NCBI GenBank assembly: GCA_023264975.1
Contig: JAHFUS010000002.1
Coordinates: 1 to 64,000 of the forward strand
Length of the DNA stretch: 64,000 nt
Source of the DNA: Actinomycetes bacterium
GTDB lineage: Bacteria; Actinomycetota; Acidimicrobiia; Acidimicrobiales; GCA-2861595
Reading direction: 5' to 3'
Below the pieces are notes generated by a model, which did no database searches, was not told where the DNA came from, and saw nothing but the letters and a program-made list of their open reading frames with translations. Shown in pieces: positions 55,636 to 64,000 of the stretch (positions are counted from its first letter, which is position 1; every line of letters begins with the position of its first letter). A program made the translations under genes and the position numbers.

Positions 55636-57453
55636 GTGATCCTCGTGGACCTCGAGAAGGTGGCGGCGCGCCGGCCCGACCGGCCCCTCTTCGAGGACCT
55701 CTCGCTCACCGTCAGCACGGGCGACCGGCTGGGCGTGGTGGGGCGCAACGGCACCGGCAAGTCGACGCTGTTGCGGGCGCTGGCCGGCGCCGGTGAGCCC
55801 GAAGAGGGGGCCGTCCGCCGGGGCCGCGAGGTGCGGGTCGGCTTCTTGGCCCAGCGTCCGGCGCTGCCTCCCGGCGATGTGCGGTCGGCCGTGGGCCCGC
55901 ACTGGGAGGCGGCCGCCATCCTCGAGCGGCTGGGCATGGGCGGGCTGGTGGACACCGCCGTCGACACCCTGTCGGGCGGGCAGGCCAAGCGGGTGGCCCT
56001 GGCCCGCGTGCTGGTGGACGAGGTCGACCTGCTCGTGCTCGACGAGCCGACCAACCACCTCGATCTCGACGCCATCGCCTGGCTCGAGGACCGCCTGTCC
56101 CGGTTCCGGGGCGGCCTGGTGGTGGTCACCCACGACCGCCATGTGCTCGACCGGGTGAGCACCCGGATCCTCGAGCTGGACCGGGGCCGGGGCTACGTCC
56201 ACGAGGGCGGCTACAGCGCCTACCTGGCGGCCGCGGGAGAGCGGGCCGGACAGGAGGCCACGGCCGAGACCGTGCGCCGCAACCTGGCCCGGGCCGAGCT
56301 GGCCTGGCTGCGGCGGGGCGCGCCGGCGCGTACGCGCAAGCCCAAGGCCCGCATCGCCACGGCGACGGCCCTGGTGGAGGGGCGCCCGCCTGCGCAGGAT
56401 CGTCCGGGCGACCTCGACCTGGCCGGCGGCGGGCGCTGGGGATCGACACCCCGGCTGGGGGACAAGGTCATCGAGCTGCACGGCGTGACCCACCGCTTCG
56501 GCGACGGACCGGCACTGTTCGAGGGCCTCGACCTCGACCTCGGTCCGGGCGAGCGACTCGGCCTCGTCGGCCCGAACGGTTCCGGCAAGTCGACCCTGCT
56601 CGACGTGGTCGCCGCCCGCCTGGTCCCGGCGGGCGGCGATGTGCGGACAGGCCCCACCGTGCGGCTCGGCTACTACGACCAGACCGGGCGGGACCTCGAC
56701 CCGACGCAGCGGGTGCGGGAGGCGGTGGCCGGCGGCGACGGCCAACCCACCTGGGAGCAGGCCCGCCTCATGGAGCGGTTCTGGTTCGACGCCGACGCCC
56801 AGTGGGCGCCCGTCGGCACCCTCTCCGGCGGGGAGCAGCGCCGGCTCCAACTGCTGCTGGTGCTGGCCGCCCTGCCCAACGTCCTCCTCCTCGACGAGCC
56901 GAGCAACGACCTCGACCTCGACACGCTGCGCGCCCTGGAGGACCATCTCGACGCGTGGCCCGGCACCGTCGTGGTCGTGAGCCACGACCGCGCCTTCCTG
57001 GAGCGCACGGTGGAGGACGTCCTCGTGCTCGACGGCCATGGCGGCGCCGCCCTCGCCCCCGGAGGGTACGCCGGCTATGCGGCGGCGCGGACGGCGCCGC
57101 AGCCGGGGTCCCGGGCGGTGGCGCCGGCGACCGGCTCCCGGCCACCGGCACGGGCGCCGGGGACGACGTCGGGGGCGGGCGGCAGCGCCGGCTCCCGGCC
57201 GGCGGCATCGACGACGGAGCCGGCCAAGGCGAAGGTGCGGTCGCCGAGCACGCTGCGCCGGCTCCTCGGGCTGGCCGAGCGGGAGATGACCGAGGCAGGG
57301 GCCGAGCGCGACCGCCTGGTGGGGCAACTGGCGGCGGGCACCACCGGTCACGCTGCGCTGGCCGGCGTGGCCCACGCCCTGGCCGGCGCCGAGCAGCGGG
57401 TGGTCGACGCCGAGGAGCGCTGGCTGGCCCTGGCCGAGGAACTGGGCGCCTGA
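55636..57453 (+). CDS. ABC-F family ATPase
   Basis: Two ABC domains (GRNGTGKSTLLRALAG; GPNGSGKSTLLDVVAA), LSGGQAKRVALARVL, linker and C-terminal coil. Confidence 0.94.
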   Translation: MILVDLEKVAARRPDRPLFEDLSLTVSTGDRLGVVGRNGTGKSTLLRALAGAGEPEEGAVRRGREVRVGFLAQRPALPPGDVRSAVGPHWEAAAILERLGMGGLVDTAVDTLSGGQAKRVALARVLVDEVDLLVLDEPTNHLDLDAIAWLEDRLSRFRGGLVVVTHDRHVLDRVSTRILELDRGRGYVHEGGYSAYLAAAGERAGQEATAETVRRNLARAELAWLRRGAPARTRKPKARIATATALVEGRPPAQDRPGDLDLAGGGRWGSTPRLGDKVIELHGVTHRFGDGPALFEGLDLDLGPGERLGLVGPNGSGKSTLLDVVAARLVPAGGDVRTGPTVRLGYYDQTGRDLDPTQRVREAVAGGDGQPTWEQARLMERFWFDADAQWAPVGTLSGGEQRRLQLLLVLAALPNVLLLDEPSNDLDLDTLRALEDHLDAWPGTVVVVSHDRAFLERTVEDVLVLDGHGGAALAPGGYAGYAAARTAPQPGSRAVAPATGSRPPARAPGTTSGAGGSAGSRPAASTTEPAKAKVRSPSTLRRLLGLAEREMTEAGAERDRLVGQLAAGTTGHAALAGVAHALAGAEQRVVDAEERWLALAEELGA

Positions 57454-57480
57454 CCCCGGGCCCGATGCCGGCGACGGCGT

Positions 57481-57504
57481 CAGGGCCCGGATTCCGGGGC
57501 CCTG
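57481..57504 (+). terminator. Hairpin after the ABC-F gene
   Basis: CAGGGCCC-ggattccg-GGGCCCTG. Confidence 0.55.
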
Positions 57505-57557
57505 GTGCCGCCGCCAAACGGCCCGAGGGGCGACGGGCGGCCCGTAGGCTGGCGGGC

Positions 57558-57851
57558 GTGTTGCGTCATGTGGCCATGTTCCGTTGGGTGGGGGGAACCA
57601 CCGAGGACCAGGTGGCCGAGCTGCAACGGTCGCTGGACGAGCTGCCGGCGCTCATCCCCGCGTTGCGGGACTACCGCACGGGCGGCGACGCCGGGCTGGC
57701 ACCGGGCAACTGGGACTTCGTGGTGGTGGCCGACGTGGACGACGCCGAGGGTTGGCGGGCGTACGTCGATCATCCGGCCCACCAGCGGGTGCTGGCCGAG
57801 CTGCTGCGCCCCCTGCTCGGGGAGCGGGCCGCCCTCCAGTTCGAGTGCTGA
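57558..57851 (+). CDS. Stress-responsive A/B-barrel (Dabb) protein
   Basis: LRHVAMFRWVGGTTEDQVAELQRSLDELPALIPALRDYRTGGDAGLAPGNWDFVVVADVDDAEGWRAYVDHPAHQ. Confidence 0.85.
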   Translation: MLRHVAMFRWVGGTTEDQVAELQRSLDELPALIPALRDYRTGGDAGLAPGNWDFVVVADVDDAEGWRAYVDHPAHQRVLAELLRPLLGERAALQFEC

Positions 57852-57855
57852 GCGC

Positions 57856-59094
57856 TCAGCGCACGTTGAGGCGGAAGAGGTAGGTGGAGCTGCCCTGCAC
57901 CCAGTCCGTCGACACGCCCACCCGGTAGAGGCCAAGCGCCAGGTCGGCGGTGAACGTCGTCGGGTTGCCGGCCACCAGCTCGCGGACGCTGCCGGGATCG
58001 GTGGGCGCGGCGTCGACCACGAAGACGCGCGCGGAGAGGGGGCTGTCGAAGGCGTCGAACCGCACAGTGACCTTGTCGCCCCGGCGGACGTTGAGGATCG
58101 ATGCGGTGGCGGGGAAGTCCACGGCACTGCACGGGAGGGCGGTCGCGGGGTCGGGCTTCCAGCACGACGACCCCTGGGATGCCCGGATGGAGTCGGCGGG
58201 CCCGGCGAGCGAGGCTGCCGGCGGGCGGGCGAGCGGTCGGTTGGCCGTGACCCAGTAGCCCTTGCCGCCGGGATGGGCGGCGACGGCGGTGATCGAACGG
58301 TCGGAGGTGGCGGCGTCGCCGAACGACTCGGCGTCGCCGAAGGGCAGCACTTTGCCGGCCGCGGTGGCGATCCAGTAGCCCTTGCCGGTCGGGGTGGCGG
58401 CCATGCCGACGACCCGGTCGGTTGTCGACAGCTTCCCGGTGCCTGCGCCGAGGAAGGGTGCGTCGAAGGCGAAGACGCCGCCGTCGGCGGCCACGAACCA
58501 GTAGCCGCCGCCATCGGGATCGGCCGCCATACCGACGATGGGCTGGTTCAGCTTGATGTCGCCGGTCGAGCCGGCGAAGCGGGCGTCGCCGAAGGCGAAG
58601 ATGCCGCCGTCACGGGCCACCAGCCAGTAGCCCTCACCGGTCCCGCTGGCCGCCATGGCGACCACCGGTTGGTTGAGCGGCTTGGCGCCCATGGAGCCGA
58701 AGAACGCCACGTCGAAGGCGAAGACGCCGCCGTCCGCAGCCACGAACCAGTAGCCCCGGTTCCTGGGGTCGGAGGCGAGGCCCACCACCGGCTGGTTGAG
58801 CTTCAGGTTGCCGGTGGAGCCGTGGAAGATGGCATCGCCGAACCCGAACACGCCGCCGTCCCGGGCCAGGAGCCAGTAGCCGCCTCCCGACGGCGTGGCC
58901 GCCATGCCGACGAGTGGCCCGTTGAGGGCCAGCTTGCCGGTGGACCCGAAGAAGCCGGCATCGCCGAAGTTGAACACGTCCTCGCCGGCCGTCACCCCGG
59001 CACCTGCGGGCACGGGTGCCACGGCCAGGAGCGTTGCCGCCACCAGCCCGACGATCGAGGAGCAGACCTTCCTTGCGACAGGAGCGATTGCCAT
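57856..59094 (-). CDS. Secreted beta-propeller-like protein with about 41-42-aa GYW-DGG repeats
   Basis: Signal peptide; repeats GYWLLARDGGVFGFGDAIFHGSTGNLKLNQPVVGLASDP etc. Confidence 0.85.
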   Translation of the reverse strand: MAIAPVARKVCSSIVGLVAATLLAVAPVPAGAGVTAGEDVFNFGDAGFFGSTGKLALNGPLVGMAATPSGGGYWLLARDGGVFGFGDAIFHGSTGNLKLNQPVVGLASDPRNRGYWFVAADGGVFAFDVAFFGSMGAKPLNQPVVAMAASGTGEGYWLVARDGGIFAFGDARFAGSTGDIKLNQPIVGMAADPDGGGYWFVAADGGVFAFDAPFLGAGTGKLSTTDRVVGMAATPTGKGYWIATAAGKVLPFGDAESFGDAATSDRSITAVAAHPGGKGYWVTANRPLARPPAASLAGPADSIRASQGSSCWKPDPATALPCSAVDFPATASILNVRRGDKVTVRFDAFDSPLSARVFVVDAAPTDPGSVRELVAGNPTTFTADLALGLYRVGVSTDWVQGSSTYLFRLNVR

Positions 59095-59114
59095 CGCAAG
59101 AGCGTATTGGCTCG

Positions 59115-59405
59115 TCAGCGCGAGATCATCCGACCCACCGCTCCCATGAGTTCCTTCACCTGCTCGTCGGGATCGGTCGGGCCTCCACCTTCACCGGCCA
59201 GGCAGTGGCGGGCATGGCCGTCGAGCAGGCCGAGCGCGACCTTGTCGAGGGCGGCCCGCACGGCGTTGATCTGGGTGAGGACGTCAATGCAGTAGCGGTC
59301 CTCGTCCACCATCTTGGCGATGCCCCGGACCTGGCCCTCGATGCGGGCCAGGCGATCGATGAGCTGTCCCTTGGTGGCCGTGTAGCCGCGGACCGTCTGT
59401 GCCAT
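59115..59405 (-). CDS. csoR: CsoR-family copper-sensing repressor
   Basis: YCIDVLTQINAV...LLDGHARHCL; Cys-(x24)-His-(x3)-Cys spacing. Confidence 0.93.
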   Translation of the reverse strand: MAQTVRGYTATKGQLIDRLARIEGQVRGIAKMVDEDRYCIDVLTQINAVRAALDKVALGLLDGHARHCLAGEGGGPTDPDEQVKELMGAVGRMISR

Positions 59406-59434
59406 GTCCGCCTCCTCGTCGTCCGCCCACCACC

Positions 59435-59451
59435 ATACCACTAGGGGGTAG
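59435..59451. promoter_or_regulatory. Candidate CsoR operator ATACCACTAGGGGGTAG
   Basis: TACC...GGTA dyad around CTAG with G/C tract, about 30 nt upstream of the csoR ATG. Confidence 0.6.
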
Positions 59452-59483
59452 GGGTTGCCATAATCGGCGCGCCGGCCGGAGCC

Positions 59484-61718
59484 CTACGGGATCCTCGTCG
59501 TCGTGGTCGTCGTGGCCGGAGCGGTGGTGGTCGTCGACGTGGTGGAGGACGACGACGTCGTGGTCGAGCTTGTTGTCGTTGTCGTTGTCGTGGGAGGGGC
59601 CACCGTCGTGGTCGACCGGACCCTGGTGGTAGTGGTGGTTGTCGCCGCCGGCTCAGTGGTGGGAGTGGTCGTATTGGACCCACCGACAACCGGAACGGTC
59701 GTGTCGGATGTCGGAGTCGTGGTGGACGAGGACGTGGAACTGGTGGACGAGGTCGTGCTGGCGCCCGGACCGGGCAGCGAGGGCGCCCGGGCGTCGAGGC
59801 GGGTGAGGCCGAGGCTGTCCGCGGTGGCCGTGAACACGTCCTGGCTGGGCAAGCCGCTCACGGCTTGTCGCATGGTGGACGCCCAGATCGTGGCCGGGAA
59901 CGAGCCGCCGGTCACGCTGCGGCCGTGGACGTTCGTCATCGCCACGATGGCCTCCGGGTGGCCGACCCATACCGCGGTGGCCAGCTGTGGGACGAATCCC
60001 ACGAACCACGCGTCGCCGTAGTCCTGCGTGGTCCCTGTCTTGCCTGCCTGGGGCCGGCCGATGGCGGCACCCTTCCCGGTCCCCTCGCTGACGACCCGCT
60101 CGAGGGCACCGTTCAGCACACCGACCTCGCGGGCCTCGAAGGCCTGCTGCGTTTTCGGTGTGCGCTTGAAGACCTGCTCGCCGTCACGGTCCAGGATCTC
60201 GGTGATGGCGTACGGCTCGGCGTACACGCCCTTGGCCGCGAAGGTGGCGAAGGCGGCCGCCTGCTCGAGCGGGGTGACCCCCTGGCGCAGGCCCCCCAGC
60301 GCGATGGCCGGCTTGGAGCCCACGTTGTCGGCTACATCGGCCACGCCGAGTCGCTCGGCAGTCTTCATCACGTCGGTCGGCCCGACCTCGAGGATCAGTT
60401 GGGCGAAGACGGTGTTGTAGGAGTGGGCCATGGCCCGGTCGAGATCGGACTGTCCGCCGCCCTCTCCCTCGTAGTTCGAGACGGTGTAGCGCTCGCCCCT
60501 GTACTCGAGCGTCCGGGGCGACGAGGCGTCGAAGGTCGACCGGGGGTCGATGCCCTTGGCTACGGCGGCCAGGTACACGTACGGCTTGAACGACGAGCCT
60601 GGTTGCCGGCGGCCCTGGCTGGCCAGGTCGAACTTCCTGGTGGCGAAGTCGCGGCCGCCGACCAGGACCCGGATGGCGCCGTCGCCGGGCACCACGCCGA
60701 CCACAGCGGCGTCTGGGTCGGTGGCGTCGGGAAGCGAGGTCTGCACCGCTGCCACGGCGGCTGCGAGTGCCTTCGGATCGAGCGTGGTCTTGATCGTGTA
60801 GCCGCCGGTGAAGAGTTGCTTGGCCCGCGACTCGGGGCTTCCGCCCAGCTCGTCGAGGCCGGCTGCCTCCCGCTTCACGAACTCCACGAAGTGGGGGGCC
60901 GTCCGGCCGACGACCTCGGCGGGCGGAGCGACCTGCAGGGGAGTGTCGAGCGCCTCCTGCAACTGGGCCCGCTCCAGCCAGCCGTGGGCCTGCATGTTCC
61001 CGAGCACCTGGTCGCGCCGGTCGGTGACGCGCTCGGGGATCTTCCGGGGGTCCAGGGCCTCGGGCGCCTTGATCATCCCGGCGAGAGTGGCGGCCTGGGC
61101 CGGGCTCAGCTGCTCGGGGGCAGACGCGAAGTAGGACTGGGCAGCGGCAGCCAGGCCGTAGTTGCCGTCGCCGAAGTAGACCTGGTTCAAGTAGCGCTCC
61201 AGGAGCTGGTCCTTGGTGTACTCCTGCTCGAGGCGGACGGCGTACTGCACCTCGCGAAACTTGCGCAGGAAGGTGCGCTCGGAGTTTGTGAAGTTCAGCT
61301 TGGCCAGCTGTTGGGTGATCGTGCTCCCGCCCTGGCGGCCGCCTTGGGCATTGCGCAGCACGGCCCGGAAGACCGCCGACGGGTCGACGCCGCCGTGCGA
61401 GTAGAAGTTGGCGTCCTCGGCCGCCAGCACGGCGTGCTTCACTGGGGCGGGGAGCGCAGCCAGCTCGACGGGTTGGCGCCGCTGCGCCCCGTCGAGTTCA
61501 GCCAGCACGCTGCCGTCGGCGGCGACGACCTTGCTGCCCTCGGAAAGCTCGTCGAAGTCGCCAATGTCGGGGGCGAGGGGCGAGAGGGCGAACAGGATGA
61601 CCTTGCTCGATGCGACTGCGGCCGCCCGCCGCAAGGGCGGAATGGCGCCGATGACGGCGATCGACACCGCCGTCAGCAGGGCGATCCGTCCCCAGGGAAG
61701 GCCGCGGATGCGCCGCAT
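59484..61718 (-). CDS. Class A penicillin-binding protein (GT51 + transpeptidase) with T/S-rich tail; alternative start 61787
   Basis: EDANFYSHGGVDPSAVFRAV; GGSTITQQLAKL; SSFKP, SYN, KTGTT motifs. Confidence 0.95.
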   Translation of the reverse strand: MRRIRGLPWGRIALLTAVSIAVIGAIPPLRRAAAVASSKVILFALSPLAPDIGDFDELSEGSKVVAADGSVLAELDGAQRRQPVELAALPAPVKHAVLAAEDANFYSHGGVDPSAVFRAVLRNAQGGRQGGSTITQQLAKLNFTNSERTFLRKFREVQYAVRLEQEYTKDQLLERYLNQVYFGDGNYGLAAAAQSYFASAPEQLSPAQAATLAGMIKAPEALDPRKIPERVTDRRDQVLGNMQAHGWLERAQLQEALDTPLQVAPPAEVVGRTAPHFVEFVKREAAGLDELGGSPESRAKQLFTGGYTIKTTLDPKALAAAVAAVQTSLPDATDPDAAVVGVVPGDGAIRVLVGGRDFATRKFDLASQGRRQPGSSFKPYVYLAAVAKGIDPRSTFDASSPRTLEYRGERYTVSNYEGEGGGQSDLDRAMAHSYNTVFAQLILEVGPTDVMKTAERLGVADVADNVGSKPAIALGGLRQGVTPLEQAAAFATFAAKGVYAEPYAITEILDRDGEQVFKRTPKTQQAFEAREVGVLNGALERVVSEGTGKGAAIGRPQAGKTGTTQDYGDAWFVGFVPQLATAVWVGHPEAIVAMTNVHGRSVTGGSFPATIWASTMRQAVSGLPSQDVFTATADSLGLTRLDARAPSLPGPGASTTSSTSSTSSSTTTPTSDTTVPVVGGSNTTTPTTEPAATTTTTTRVRSTTTVAPPTTTTTTTSSTTTSSSSTTSTTTTAPATTTTTTRIP

Positions 61719-61881
61719 GCGTCCACGTCCGGGTGTAGGCGCAGGGGCCCGCCGGCCCGTCCCCCTGGTAGATCCCGCCGATGCCATGTGTGGCGGAACT
61801 TGCCACCCTGGGGCTCCGGCCAAACCTCGGAGCACGGAGGCCGTACAGACAAAGAAGCCCTTCCTCGCCCTGGACGGACCC

Positions 61882-63000
61882 TCAGCCCGCTCCGGCCTCC
61901 CCGGCGAGCGAGGACGCCCGCTCGACCACCTTCGGCACAGGCCGCCCCACCTCGGTCGGCGCCGTCGGGTCGGCGTTGCCGCTGCCGCCGAGTGGCGCAT
62001 CGAGGTGGAACAGAGAGGTGCGGGCCTCCTGGTGGGCGAGGGGCGAGAAAAGGTCGGCGGCGACGAAGCGGGCCCGGATGGCGGCCATCACCAACGGGTC
62101 GGGGACGTGCTTCTGGTTGAAGTAGTGCTCCTGGTAGATGTGCTCGTCGGCCGCCCCCAGGTCTGAGAGGGCGGTCGCCATCTCCTCGGTCATGGCCCCG
62201 TTCCCGCACAGGTAGAACGAGGTGCCACCGAGGGCGGGGAGGAGTGGCGGCACCGAGTCGGTGATACGGCCACGGAGGCCGGTCCACCCGGCCGGGGGCC
62301 GCGACAGCGTGATCCGGTAGGAGAAGTTCGGGTGGTGGCGGGCCAACTCGTCGAGCTCGTCGGTGAGGAAGATGTCCTCGGCCAACCTGAGGCCCCAGTA
62401 GAACGTGATCCGGCGGTCGAATCCCCGCCTGAGCATGTGGCTGGCGAGGGAGTAGAGGGGGCCGACGCCTACACCGGTGGCCAGCAGCACCAGGTCGCGC
62501 TCGTCGTTCTTCGGCATCATCGACCGCCCGGTCGGCCCCCGGAAGGCGACCACCTCGCCCGGATGGCACGAGCCGAGGTAGCGGGAGACGGGACCGTTGC
62601 GGACCACCCGCACGACCAGCTCGAAGCGGCGTTCCTCGTCGGGTGGCGAGAGGATGCAGTACGGGCTGCGGGCGTACCCGAGTCCGTCGATGCCGAGTTC
62701 GATACCGACGAACTGACCCGGGTGGTGATCGAACGGCTGGTCGTCGACCGCTCGCAGGCCGAGTCGAACCGTGCCCGTCGGGGTGAGGCGCCGGACCCAC
62801 TCGACCTCCGCCCGGCGGCCGTACCGGCTCTTCGGGCTCCAGCCGCCCAGCACGGCGGCCTCGTCGACCTCGCCGGCGGATATTCGACCGGGCAGGTCCC
62901 AGTCCACGACCGGTGCTGCTTCGGGGAGGAGCGGTGAACCGCTGGCGGTGACCGGCGACCGCTCGTCCGGACCACTGCGGAGAAATCCCTGGTGATTCAT
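61882..63000 (-). CDS. Ferredoxin-NAD(P) reductase-like flavoprotein
   Basis: YARSPYCILSPPDEERRFELVVR; LLATGVGVGPLYSLASHML; FYLCGNGAMTEEM. Confidence 0.88.
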   Translation of the reverse strand: MNHQGFLRSGPDERSPVTASGSPLLPEAAPVVDWDLPGRISAGEVDEAAVLGGWSPKSRYGRRAEVEWVRRLTPTGTVRLGLRAVDDQPFDHHPGQFVGIELGIDGLGYARSPYCILSPPDEERRFELVVRVVRNGPVSRYLGSCHPGEVVAFRGPTGRSMMPKNDERDLVLLATGVGVGPLYSLASHMLRRGFDRRITFYWGLRLAEDIFLTDELDELARHHPNFSYRITLSRPPAGWTGLRGRITDSVPPLLPALGGTSFYLCGNGAMTEEMATALSDLGAADEHIYQEHYFNQKHVPDPLVMAAIRARFVAADLFSPLAHQEARTSLFHLDAPLGGSGNADPTAPTEVGRPVPKVVERASSLAGEAGAG

Positions 63001-63104
63001 CGAACGCGCTTCCACCTCCAGTGCGCTTCCGTGGCGCACAGGGTACCGCCGCACCTGCGGGCGTCGACGCGCCGTGCCCGGGCGACACCGTTGCCGTCGG
63101 CGGA

Positions 63105-63899
63105 CTAGTCCATGGGCGCCGGCGAGTACACGTTCATCGAGGCGCCCCGCAGGAAGCCGACCAGGCCCAGGTTGGCCCGCCGGGCCGTGCCAACGGCCAG
63201 CGACGACGGCCCGCTCACGGCGGCCACCAGGCCGAAGCCGGCGGCCCACGCCTTCTGGACCATCTCGAAGGATGCCCGGCCGCTCACGAACAGGCCGGCG
63301 CCGGTGGCAGGCAGACGGCCGTCGAGGAGCAGGCGGCCGGCCACCTTGTCGACCGCGTTGTGGCGGCCGATGTCCTCCCGCACCAGCCAGACCTCGCCTG
63401 TGGCGGGGTCGAAGGGAGCGGCGGCGTGGACCGAGCCGGTGGCCTCGAAGAGCGTCTGCACGGCCCGCACCCGGTCGGGCACCCGGGCGAGGACGGCGGC
63501 GTCGACGGTCACCCGGCCGTCGAGCGGGGCGAGCCGATCGGCCAGCTGGTCGATGGCGGCGCTGCCGCACAGCCCGCACGCCGAACCGGTGGTGCCGAGG
63601 CGGGGTGCGGGCACCGGGGCGATGCCGCCGGTACCCACCTCCACCACGTTGAACTCAGTGCCGACCGCCGACCCGGTTGCGCAGTAGCGCACCCGCTGCA
63701 CGCGTGCGCCCCCCAGCAGGCCCTCGGCGTGCACGAACCCGACGGCCAGTTCGAAATCGTGCCCCGGCGTGCGCATCGTCGTGGCCACCAGGTGGCCGTC
63801 GAGGCGGATCTCAAGAGGCTCCTCGACGATGACGCTGTCGGGCCCGGCCCCGTGCCCCGGACGGGCGACGAGCAGGCGCTCGGTCCGGCCCCGTGCCAC
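63105..63899 (-). CDS. fdhD: Formate dehydrogenase accessory sulfurtransferase FdhD (alternative start 63977)
   Basis: EEPLEIRLDGHLVATTMRTPGHDFELAVGF; SACGLCGSAAID; REDIGRHNAVDKVAG; SGRASFEMVQKA. Confidence 0.94.
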   Translation of the reverse strand: MARGRTERLLVARPGHGAGPDSVIVEEPLEIRLDGHLVATTMRTPGHDFELAVGFVHAEGLLGGARVQRVRYCATGSAVGTEFNVVEVGTGGIAPVPAPRLGTTGSACGLCGSAAIDQLADRLAPLDGRVTVDAAVLARVPDRVRAVQTLFEATGSVHAAAPFDPATGEVWLVREDIGRHNAVDKVAGRLLLDGRLPATGAGLFVSGRASFEMVQKAWAAGFGLVAAVSGPSSLAVGTARRANLGLVGFLRGASMNVYSPAPMD

Positions 63900-64000
63900 G
63901 CCCGCACCGTACCGCCGGCGGACGGAGACGGGCCCGGCGGGCGCTATCGGTAGATGTGCGGCGCGGGGTACCGTCATGGTCGTGGACGATCTCGAGGTGA

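Noticed and set aside
57505-59295. 596-aa plus-strand ORF
   Set aside because: Antisense to the beta-propeller gene and out of frame with the Dabb protein
59865-62120. 751-aa plus-strand ORF
   Set aside because: Antisense to the class A PBP; shadow composition
1-64000. CRISPR arrays, tRNA/rRNA genes, prophage or transposase genes
   Set aside because: No direct-repeat array with spacers, no cloverleaf-like sequence and no mobile-element proteins seen by reading both strands; a tRNAscan/cmscan run would be decisive

Overview
Contiguous high-GC actinobacterial-type chromosome segment; gene content and the GYW-DGG-beta-propeller and T/S-rich proteins suggest an Acidimicrobiia-like organism (inference only). 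The left third is a conserved core run: infB(partial)-DUF503-rbfA-nrnA-truB-ribF ... rpsO-pnp-M16 peptidase-dapB ... dapA-rnj-ftsK. The middle carries thrB, queF, rimO-pgsA-cinA, an HtrA-like protease with a MoxR/DUF58/VWA operon, a MarR/condensation-like acyltransferase pair and NfeD/slipin. The right third is a complete assimilatory sulfate cluster (cysN-cysD-cysH-sir divergent from sbp-cysT-cysW-cysA-Rrf2), then an ABC-F ATPase, a repeat beta-propeller, CsoR, a class A PBP, a flavin reductase and fdhD. I saw no CRISPR array, rRNA, tRNA, prophage or transposase. Most interesting signals: (1) mini-ORFs ending in ATGA overlaps before sir, cysH and cysD, with a palindrome inside the putative sir promoter spacer and a cysteine-free Rrf2 regulator encoded nearby; (2) a structured noncoding interval with two perfect GC-rich hairpins upstream of nfeD; (3) a stand-alone pro-kumamolisin-like protein; (4) a MarR-coupled orphan HxxxDG acyltransferase; (5) tandem divergent DedA/VTT-like proteins; (6) a small ORF coupled to a GGDEF-EAL protein; (7) degraded EAL and Uma2 remnants. 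No completely new defence or biosynthetic system is obvious. All calls come from reading the sequence, without database searches.
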